Of a stretch of DNA of 5,406 nt, positions 1-3,301 are shown piece by piece. A model generated the notes under the pieces. That model was not told the DNA's origin, searched no databases, and was given only the letters and a program-made list of their open reading frames with translations. The DNA lies in contig JAHJIK010000025.1 of assembly GCA_018823385.1 (NCBI GenBank), forward strand, positions 1 through 5,406. Reading direction: 5' to 3'. The stretch is from Patescibacteria group bacterium (GTDB lineage Bacteria > Patescibacteriota > Minisyncoccia > Phycocordibacterales > Phycocordibacteraceae). Both the position numbers and the translations under genes were made by a program. Within the stretch, counting starts at the first letter, position 1. The number at the start of each line of letters is the position of its first letter.

Positions 1-98
1 CTGCAGCAGCTCCCGCCGCAAGAACACCTGCGCCAATACCTGCTGCCATTGCTACATCATTTCCCTTCTTCGCTGCTGTTTTCTTAGCCTTAGCCATA
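1..98 (-). CDS. N-terminus of a small Lys/Ala/Gly-rich protein, partial (runs off the window edge)
   Basis: An ATG at 98-96 opens a frame that stays open to the window edge: 32 codons plus two bases. The product begins MAKAKKTAAKKGNDVAMAAG. About eleven residues rich in lysine and alanine are followed by a Gly/Ala/Val-rich stretch that looks like the start of a glycine-zipper or membrane helix. I recall CPR small proteins of this layout (basic N-terminus, Ala/Gly-rich span, then a charged helical tail), but the tail here lies outside the window, so no family can be assigned. The start lies 9 bases after the stop of the 94-aa membrane protein, which suggests cotranscription and a linked role at the envelope. 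No Shine-Dalgarno is present; the upstream bases are AT-rich (TTTATAGTT). A histone-like basic protein is an alternative. Confidence 0.6.
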
Positions 99-107
99 AC
101 TATAAAA

Positions 108-392
108 TTATTTAGTACTTTTCTTAGAACGTTTGAGTAATCCCTTTCCCATTTTTGTAAACACCGTAACAAGCGTTGCAGCTTTCATGCCTTCACGCTT
201 GATAACAGTGCGAGCTTCTGCGATGTCACCTCGAATGGCAAGTGCTTCTTCTTCAACTTCTTCCGCTATTCGATCAACTGTTCGCAAAAACTTAAAGAGC
301 ATAATCAATACCACAATCACGCAGACTGACACTGCGACCACCGCAAGTGTGGTCACAACAAAAAATATGTCCATTTTTAGAATGTCTTCCAT
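108..392 (-). CDS. Small single-span membrane protein with a charged cytoplasmic helix (94 aa, unknown function)
   Basis: The frame encodes 94 aa from the ATG at 392, or 88 aa from a second ATG at 374; neither has a Shine-Dalgarno. I prefer 392 because an AT-rich -10-like element lies just upstream of it. Residues about 9-33 are a strongly hydrophobic span (VVTTLAVVAVSVCVIVVLIM). Residues 34-67 form a charged, probably amphipathic helix or short coiled coil (RTVDRIAEEVEEEALAIRGD). The last 15 residues are Lys/Arg-rich and end KRSKKSTK. The positive-inside rule suggests the charged part is cytoplasmic. The layout resembles small uncharacterised CPR membrane proteins and, loosely, YtxH-like or holin-like proteins, but I recognise no named family. 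It lies 9 bases before the next small gene, and the helicase terminator separates it from the gene upstream, so it probably begins a two-gene unit. A start further upstream in the same frame (MAFLISLYIQ, codon at 422-420) would fall inside the helicase terminator and is unlikely. Confidence 0.75.
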   Translation of the reverse strand: MEDILKMDIFFVVTTLAVVAVSVCVIVVLIMLFKFLRTVDRIAEEVEEEALAIRGDIAEARTVIKREGMKAATLVTVFTKMGKGLLKRSKKSTK

Positions 393-395
393 CTG

Positions 396-404
396 TATAT
401 ATAA
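396..404 (-). promoter_or_regulatory. Possible -10 element of a leaderless promoter for the 94-aa gene
   Basis: Read on the minus strand, 404-396 is TTATATATA, ending 3 bases before the ATG at 392. If the hexamer is TTATAT (404-399), the usual 6-7 base spacing puts the transcription start on the A of the ATG, giving a leaderless mRNA. No convincing -35 is visible; the region upstream is the helicase terminator. Confidence 0.3.
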
Positions 405-410
405 GGATAT

Positions 411-443
411 GAGAAAAGCCACGACCTGTATAGGGCCGTGGCT
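411..443 (-). terminator. Intrinsic terminator of the DEAD-box helicase
   Basis: On the minus strand, AGCCACGGCC (443-434) pairs with GGTCGTGGCT (426-417). This is a 10-bp stem with one G-U pair and a 7-base loop (433-427). The stem runs into TTTTC (417-413). It lies about 24 bases after the helicase stop codon, as expected for a factor-independent terminator. Confidence 0.8.
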
Positions 444-467
444 CTCTCAAATGCACGTTTCTGTGGA

Positions 468-1778
468 TTACCCGTCAATGAAGGTTAGTGCCATACCACC
501 CTTTCCTGCACGACCAGTTCGGCCGATTCGGTGTGTGTAGTCCTCATAGGTTGCCGGTAGGTCATAGTTGATGACGTGTGACACACCTGAGATATCAAGT
601 CCACGAGCAGCAACGTCAGTCGCTACCAGCACATCTACATGGTCAGCCTTGAAGAGCGATAGGGCCTTCTGACGCTTTCCATGTGTTTTGTCTCCATGAA
701 TTGATTCGGCACGAATACCTGATCGTACAAGGTCACGGGTCATTCGCTCAACACCAAACTTAGTGCGTCCGAATACCAATGTCTTCTCAAAATCAGGGCG
801 CTTTAGAAGCTCCACTAGTTTGTTGAACTTCTCTTCACCTCGTCCAGCACGAACAACGTCCTGGTCGATAGTTGAAGCAGTGTCTCGTGTCTTTACCATC
901 ACGCGTACTGGGTCATTCAAGAAGGAACCGATAAGGTTCTCAATCTCACGTGACATTGTAGCGGAGAAGAAAAGAGTGTGACGGTTCTCAGGCATGTGTC
1001 CAAGAATGAATCGCATGTCTGGGATGAATCCCATATCAAGCATTCGGTCCGCCTCGTCGAGAACAACCGTTCCAAACTTAGAGAGATCAAGTTCTCGTCG
1101 CTCCATAAGGTCCTTAAGACGTCCTGGAGTTCCGATAACAAATGCTGGCTTGCGACGTAGTACACGAATCTGAGGATCAATACCTGCTCCACCCACACAC
1201 ACAACTGAGTTAAGGTTGAGGCGCTTTGAGAAGCCGTAGAATTCCTGCTCGATCTGAATAGCAAGCTCACGTGTCGGTACCATGATAAGTACACGCTCGT
1301 TAGCGTTCTTTAGTACCTTGTCGATTAGGGGGATAAGGAAGGCTGCGGTCTTTCCAGTACCGGTCTGTGCCATTCCTACAATGTCCTTACCAGCAAGTAC
1401 GTGAACGATAGACTGATCCTGAATAGGTGTCGGGTTTACATATCCCTTAGAGATAATGTTGTCCTTGAGTGCCTGCTCAACTTCGAAATCTACGAATGCG
1501 TGCTCTGGTACGTATGCTGGAGTTTCTGCAGCAGGAACAGCCTTGTTAATAAGGCGTGATAGGTCTACTTGCATCTCCTGGAAGCCGCGCTTTCCGCCAC
1601 GACCACCACCACCTTGTCGTGGTGAAGGGCGTCCGCCTGAGCTTCGGTGAATTCCATCTCCTGAGGTACGTCGGCTTGAGCCTCCGCCTCGCATAGGATT
1701 ACTTTTAAATCGTCCTGCAGAAGAACTTCCCTGCGGAGGACGGCGCCCGTCAAGGCGTCGAATGTATGTTGTTGCCAT
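468..1778 (-). CDS. DEAD-box ATP-dependent RNA helicase (RhlE/CsdA-like, CPR type)
   Basis: The 436-aa protein carries the complete DEAD-box core, so it should unwind or remodel RNA duplexes using ATP, probably in ribosome assembly or RNA decay. Visible motifs: Q motif GYVNPTPIQ (112-120) with F95 upstream; motif I AQTGTGKT (137-144); Ia PTRELA (168-173); Ib TPGR (217-220); II DEAD (241-244); III SAT (272-274); IV LVFGRTK (334-340); V ATDVAARGLD (386-395); VI HRIGRTGR (416-423). Residues 1-65 are low-complexity and rich in Arg, Gly and Ser (GGGGRGGKRG), a probable RNA-binding tail at the N-terminus instead of the usual C-terminus. The protein ends 13 residues after motif VI (ALTFIDG), without the C-terminal extension of RhlE or CsdA. 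I recall the same ending in CPR homologues, so this is not a truncation. The ATG at 1778 has no Shine-Dalgarno. A hairpin terminator follows the stop. Family assignment is certain; the exact subfamily and substrate are not. Confidence 0.97.
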   Translation of the reverse strand: MATTYIRRLDGRRPPQGSSSAGRFKSNPMRGGGSSRRTSGDGIHRSSGGRPSPRQGGGGRGGKRGFQEMQVDLSRLINKAVPAAETPAYVPEHAFVDFEVEQALKDNIISKGYVNPTPIQDQSIVHVLAGKDIVGMAQTGTGKTAAFLIPLIDKVLKNANERVLIMVPTRELAIQIEQEFYGFSKRLNLNSVVCVGGAGIDPQIRVLRRKPAFVIGTPGRLKDLMERRELDLSKFGTVVLDEADRMLDMGFIPDMRFILGHMPENRHTLFFSATMSREIENLIGSFLNDPVRVMVKTRDTASTIDQDVVRAGRGEEKFNKLVELLKRPDFEKTLVFGRTKFGVERMTRDLVRSGIRAESIHGDKTHGKRQKALSLFKADHVDVLVATDVAARGLDISGVSHVINYDLPATYEDYTHRIGRTGRAGKGGMALTFIDG

Positions 1779-1783
1779 ATGGC

Positions 1784-1789
1784 TATATA
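1784..1789 (-). promoter_or_regulatory. Possible -10 element for a leaderless helicase transcript
   Basis: The minus strand reads AAAATATATAGCCATATGG. The hexamer TATATA (1789-1784) lies 5 bases before the ATG at 1778, which would put the transcription start at or next to the start codon. The -35 region (TTCGCG at 17-base spacing) is poor. The start codon has no Shine-Dalgarno, which fits leaderless translation but does not prove it. Confidence 0.3.
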
Positions 1790-1812
1790 TTTTCTAATGC
1801 CGGGCGCGCGAA

Positions 1813-1829
1813 GAGCGCTGGGTGCGCTC
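1813..1829 (-). other. GC-rich hairpin 35 bases upstream of the helicase start
   Basis: GAGCGC (1829-1824) pairs perfectly with GCGCTC (1818-1813) around the 5-base loop ACCCA. It is followed by TTCGCGCGCCCGG, with no U-run, so it is not a standard intrinsic terminator. It may be the 3' hairpin of the upstream gene or part of the helicase leader. The surrounding block 1801-1845 is clearly more GC-rich than its flanks. Confidence 0.45.
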
Positions 1830-1872
1830 GAGAGCCCAAAGCGTGGTTAATCAACTGTCTCGTCTCGTTTCA

Positions 1873-1902
1873 GGCATTTCTTCCGAAGAAGGTCCAGCTG
1901 CC
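1873..1902 (-). other. Stem-loop with a cUUCGg-type tetraloop upstream of the helicase
   Basis: On the minus strand CTTC (1891-1888) and GAAG (1883-1880) close a TTCG loop with a C-G pair, the very stable cUUCGg form. Outside an internal loop, GGCA (1902-1899) can pair with TGCC (1876-1873). This could be part of a structured leader, or chance within the possible coding tail. Confidence 0.35.
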
Positions 1903-1958
1903 GGGTCTCGAGATATTCGCTCAAGACAGGAAAACCATTGGAGAACTGTTGTGGGAGT

Positions 1959-1987
1959 ATTATGGCATATACGGGTGTGTATTGCAA
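1959..1987 (-). promoter_or_regulatory. Candidate sigma70-type promoter upstream of the helicase
   Basis: The minus strand has TTGCAA (1987-1982), a 17-base spacer and CATAAT (1964-1959). The -10 matches the consensus at 5 of 6 positions and the -35 at 4 of 6. Transcription would start near 1952, giving the helicase a leader of about 174 bases. It sits just after two hairpins that could end the upstream transcript. It also falls inside the possible frameshifted coding tail, which weakens the call. Confidence 0.35.
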
Positions 1988-1997
1988 ATGGCAAAAG

Positions 1998-2027
1998 GGA
2001 CCCCATCTTGCGACGAGGCCCCCTTGG
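1998..2027 (-). terminator. Weak second terminator-like hairpin after the 158-aa gene
   Basis: On the minus strand AAGGGGGCC (2025-2017) can pair with GGTCCCTT (2002-1995) with one bulged G and one G-U pair, around a loop of about 14 bases, and the run continues CTTTTG. It begins a few bases after the TAA at 2031-2029. The long loop and short U-run make it a weak candidate. Confidence 0.3.
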
Positions 2028-2028
2028 G

Positions 2029-2505
2029 TTACTTCAGAAGTTGGACTAAAAAATAGTCACTTCTTCGAAGTGGACTGAATGCCAACTTTGGCCGCCAGTT
2101 CAGTCTGTCCTTGCCATACTCATATTGAGCGGCAAGGATGCCGAGTTGACGTTCGGTGCCCGAAGTCTTGATTGCGTGGCCAGCAAAAAGGAAGCACCAC
2201 TCTTTTTCCGCGATAGTACATTGCCGTCTGAGATCTCCCCATTCTCCCAGAGCCTGATACGAGGCAAGCCCGAGAAGTGTGAAAACTGTACCGTTTTCAG
2301 GACACGTATACAGTAGTGAAAAGAAGTTGTTTCTCGTTAATCCAGAGATATCTGAGAAGCGAACCCCGACCACTTTTGATAGTTGTAGCGAATCACCGTC
2401 AACGCGGACCACCTTGGTGCCCTCCCATCCGTCTCTGCTGAAGTCACGTTTCGGGAGTGCCAACTCCTGATCAATCTCAAAGATTGGCGTGTACGATAGT
2501 TCCAC
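2029..2505 (-). CDS. Hypothetical protein (158 aa), 3' end possibly frameshifted
   Basis: I do not recognise this protein. The start is GTG at 2505, fixed by a strong Shine-Dalgarno AGGAGGT (2515-2509) 4 bases upstream. The product begins VELSYTPIFE (read as Met at the start) and is mixed and soluble-looking, with no signal peptide or obvious membrane span. Aromatic and hydrophobic patches such as NNFFSLLYTCPENG and KEWCFLFAGHAIK alternate with charged segments, suggesting a folded globular domain of beta or alpha/beta type. Four cysteine-like positions do not form a CxxC motif. The last six residues, LVQLLK, follow a T6 run and are encoded beyond a terminator-like hairpin, which is unusual: transcripts ending at that hairpin would lack the stop codon. 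One extra T would extend the product to 219 aa. Its Shine-Dalgarno type matches the 115-aa gene nearby and differs from the housekeeping genes. Confidence 0.75.
   Translation of the reverse strand: MELSYTPIFEIDQELALPKRDFSRDGWEGTKVVRVDGDSLQLSKVVGVRFSDISGLTRNNFFSLLYTCPENGTVFTLLGLASYQALGEWGDLRRQCTIAEKEWCFLFAGHAIKTSGTERQLGILAAQYEYGKDRLNWRPKLAFSPLRRSDYFLVQLLK
2048..2076 (-). terminator. Terminator-like hairpin with T6 tail inside the 3' end of the 158-aa ORF
   Basis: On the minus strand CACTTC (2072-2067) pairs with GAAGTG (2063-2058) around a GAA loop. The stem is extended by AGT (2076-2074) pairing with ACT (2057-2055) across one bulged C. ATTTTTT (2054-2048) follows directly. The form is that of an intrinsic terminator, but it lies upstream of the ORF's stop codon at 2031-2029. 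Confidence 0.5.
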
Positions 2506-2508
2506 AAC

Positions 2509-2515
2509 ACCTCCT
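2509..2515 (-). promoter_or_regulatory. Strong Shine-Dalgarno that fixes the GTG start of the 158-aa gene
   Basis: AGGAGGT on the minus strand, with 4 bases (TGTT) between AGGAGG and the GTG at 2505. It matches the canonical anti-Shine-Dalgarno and selects a GTG where no ATG is available. Confidence 0.85.
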
Positions 2516-2547
2516 CCTCTTTCTCGTTGATGTTCAACTCTGCGGTC

Positions 2548-2575
2548 ACTATACGCACCTGTGAAGTAGGCGCAA
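2548..2575 (-). promoter_or_regulatory. Candidate promoter for the 158-aa gene
   Basis: The minus strand has TTGCGC (2575-2570), a 16-base spacer and TATAGT (2553-2548). The -10 matches the consensus at 5 of 6 positions; the -35 matches only its TTG. A start near 2541 would leave a leader of about 36 bases that includes the Shine-Dalgarno. Confidence 0.4.
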
Positions 2576-2592
2576 GCCTATTAAATAGGCTT
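2574..2592 (-). other. 7-bp hairpin centred on the stop codon of the 49-aa membrane protein
   Basis: AAGCCTA (2592-2586) and TAGGCTT (2580-2574) are perfect inverted repeats around a 5-base loop that contains the stop codon. No U-run follows, so it is at best a 3'-end stabiliser or weak terminator. It overlaps the candidate -35 of the next gene. Confidence 0.45.
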
Positions 2593-2730
2593 CTTTCCTT
2601 GGATGATACGTACGAGCACCACCACAATAGCAATAACGAGAAGAAGATGGATGAATCCACCAATCGTATATGATGTTGCAAGGCCCAGAAGCCAAAGGAT
2701 AACGAGTATTGCTGCGATTGTATAAAGCAT
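2581..2730 (-). CDS. lmo0937/DUF5670-type small membrane protein (49 aa)
   Basis: The product MLYTIAAILVILWLLGLATS... is nearly all hydrophobic. Two membrane spans (about 2-20 and 25-43) are joined by a short turn with the conserved SYTIGGFIH, and it ends in a basic tail, RIIQGKKPI. The length (about 50 aa) and the MLYTI...GGFIHxLLVIAIVVVL pattern match the lmo0937 family of membrane proteins (DUF5670), widespread in bacteria and of unknown function. I chose the ATG at 2730 over an upstream ATG at 2778 because family members start exactly at MLYTI, and the extra residues (MGTQEETCCLPIKYTY) look like leader sequence. There is no Shine-Dalgarno; TAAAAT lies 8 bases upstream of the ATG. Flanking promoter-like and hairpin sequences suggest that it is transcribed alone. 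Confidence 0.9.
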   Translation of the reverse strand: MLYTIAAILVILWLLGLATSYTIGGFIHLLLVIAIVVVLVRIIQGKKPI

Positions 2731-2738
2731 ATAGGTAT

Positions 2739-2744
2739 ATTTTA
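2739..2744 (-). promoter_or_regulatory. Possible -10 element for the 49-aa membrane protein gene
   Basis: TAAAAT (2744-2739) matches the -10 consensus at 5 of 6 positions and ends 8 bases before the ATG at 2730. Transcription would start at or a base or two before the start codon. No -35 stands out at 16-18 bases upstream. Confidence 0.3.
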
Positions 2745-2810
2745 TGGGTAAACAGCAAGTCTCTTCTTGCGTTCCCACTACAATACAAAATACTAGTTGA
2801 AGAAATCATG

Positions 2811-2835
2811 AAGGCGTCCTCGCTGAGGACGCCTT
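2811..2835 (-). terminator. Strong hairpin after the 115-aa gene, probable terminator
   Basis: The arms 2811-2821 and 2825-2835 are perfect 11-bp inverted repeats (AAGGCGTCCTC) around a 3-base loop. The hairpin begins 14 bases after the stop codon of the 115-aa gene. On the minus strand it is followed by CATGATTTCTTC, a poor U-run, so termination may be inefficient or the hairpin may act mainly as a 3'-end stabiliser. Confidence 0.6.
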
Positions 2836-2848
2836 TGCAATAATTCAT

Positions 2849-3196
2849 CTATTTGAATTCTGGCAGAATCTTGTCAGCCGTAAGCATGTGATACAAAAAA
2901 GTTCGTGCTGTTGGGCTGGGTACCGGGTCCGTCATACGGTCCTGGAAAAAGTCCTTAACCGCCAGCCGAAACCTTTCATCACACACTATACATTCGGACT
3001 GAAAAACCAAAAGTTGAAGCTGAAGGAACAATCTAGCCCCCTTATTCAACGGAGTGCCTTCAATGTGCGCAAGTTCCTTTCCGTCTCGACTATAAAAACG
3101 AGCACCCCTGAGAAGCAGTTGGTCCTCATTCAGCCCATCTTTGTTGTCGACTTTCAGTTGGAAAGCGACATTGGCGATATTTGATTTCGTGCCCAT
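2849..3196 (-). CDS. Hypothetical protein (115 aa)
   Basis: I do not recognise this protein. The ATG at 3196 is set by AGGAGG (3206-3201) 4 bases upstream. The product is soluble-looking, without a signal peptide or membrane span. The N-terminal half (NVAFQLKVDNKDG, then GARFYSRDGKELAHIEG) has the alternating pattern of beta strands and turns. The middle (GARLFLQLQLLVFQ) is hydrophobic. A single CIVC pair at about residues 69-72 could bind metal or form a disulfide, but one CxxC is weak evidence. The C-terminal third (FRLAVKDFFQDRMTDPV, then TARTFLYHMLTADKILPEF) looks helical. A promoter-like TTGTTT-16-TATATT lies upstream and a strong hairpin follows the stop, so it is probably monocistronic. 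It shares its Shine-Dalgarno style with the 158-aa gene, but I see no sequence similarity between the two products. Confidence 0.8.
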   Translation of the reverse strand: MGTKSNIANVAFQLKVDNKDGLNEDQLLLRGARFYSRDGKELAHIEGTPLNKGARLFLQLQLLVFQSECIVCDERFRLAVKDFFQDRMTDPVPSPTARTFLYHMLTADKILPEFK

Positions 3197-3200
3197 GAGG

Positions 3201-3206
3201 CCTCCT
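3201..3206 (-). promoter_or_regulatory. Strong Shine-Dalgarno of the 115-aa gene
   Basis: AGGAGG on the minus strand, followed by CCTC and then the ATG at 3196. GAGGCCTC here is a perfect palindrome, so the site is self-complementary. Confidence 0.85.
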
Positions 3207-3231
3207 AATCAGATGTGTACATTCAGGAATG

Positions 3232-3259
3232 AATATACAATAGAATAAAAAAGAAACAA
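3232..3259 (-). promoter_or_regulatory. Candidate promoter of the 115-aa gene, overlapping the BipA terminator
   Basis: The minus strand has TTGTTT (3259-3254), a 16-base spacer and TATATT (3237-3232). Transcription would start near 3225, giving a leader of about 29 bases containing the Shine-Dalgarno. The -35 lies within the descending arm of the BipA terminator. Confidence 0.4.
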
Positions 3260-3287
3260 GCTCCACGTCTATGGAGCTTGTTTCTTT
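3247..3287 (-). terminator. Intrinsic terminator of bipA
   Basis: A perfect 16-bp stem (arms 3272-3287 and 3250-3265) with a 6-base loop is followed on the minus strand by TTTTTT (3252-3247), part of which overlaps the stem base. It starts 14 bases after the bipA stop codon. On the plus strand only TTTCTTT follows, and no plus-strand gene needs it. Confidence 0.92.
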
Positions 3288-3301
3288 ACGCACAAAATAT
3301 A

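Larger units (their letters stand above)
1847..2056 (-). pseudogene. Possible detached C-terminal part of the 158-aa protein (frameshifted tail)
   Basis: After the TGA at 2059-2057, this frame is open for 69 codons until the TAA at 1849-1847. It has no ATG start or Shine-Dalgarno of its own. The 66 residues from 2047 look like real protein: ARWGPFCHLQYTPVYAIILP in the middle, then a charged helical end (SEYLETRQLDLLRKKCLKRD). The 158-aa ORF enters this frame exactly if the T6 run at 2053-2048 had seven T. The joined product would be 152 + 1 + 66 = 219 aa, ending 68 bases before the helicase. An open run of this length is not rare by chance in DNA of this composition, and the plus strand is also open here, so this is an inference. 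The alternative is a noncoding helicase leader. No known family is recognised in the tail. Confidence 0.45.

Noticed and set aside
133..540. Plus-strand open frame of 135 codons
   Set aside because: It crosses the 94-aa membrane gene, the helicase terminator and the helicase 3' end on the opposite strand. The product is Ser/Thr-rich with no recognisable domain.
917..1294. Minus-strand open frame of 125 codons inside the helicase
   Set aside because: It is an out-of-frame shadow of conserved helicase motifs.
1801..2028. tRNA, SRP RNA or 6S RNA in the gap upstream of the helicase
   Set aside because: No T-loop/anticodon pattern, no SRP GGAAG-type apical loop in the right context and no clear 6S central bubble. 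Only local hairpins are visible.
2046..2053. Programmed -1 frameshift at T TTT TTA as the main explanation for the split 158/66 reading
   Set aside because: The heptamer is in phase, but any terminator T-run would create one. Only a 4-bp stem lies at the right distance downstream and no stimulatory Shine-Dalgarno is visible upstream. An indel or chance is simpler; it is kept as one option within the finding.
1766..2056. Plus-strand open frames of 96 and 75 codons in the gap before the helicase
   Set aside because: There is no Shine-Dalgarno, the ATG of the 96-codon frame lies within the helicase coding sequence, and no family is recognised. They are best explained as the reverse of a stop-poor region that may be coding on the minus strand.
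2549..2848. Minus-strand open frame of 99 codons overlapping the 49-aa membrane protein
   Set aside because: It overlaps the DUF5670-type gene in another frame and runs through the strong hairpin at 2811-2835. Its sequence does not look like protein, whereas the 49-aa frame matches a known family.
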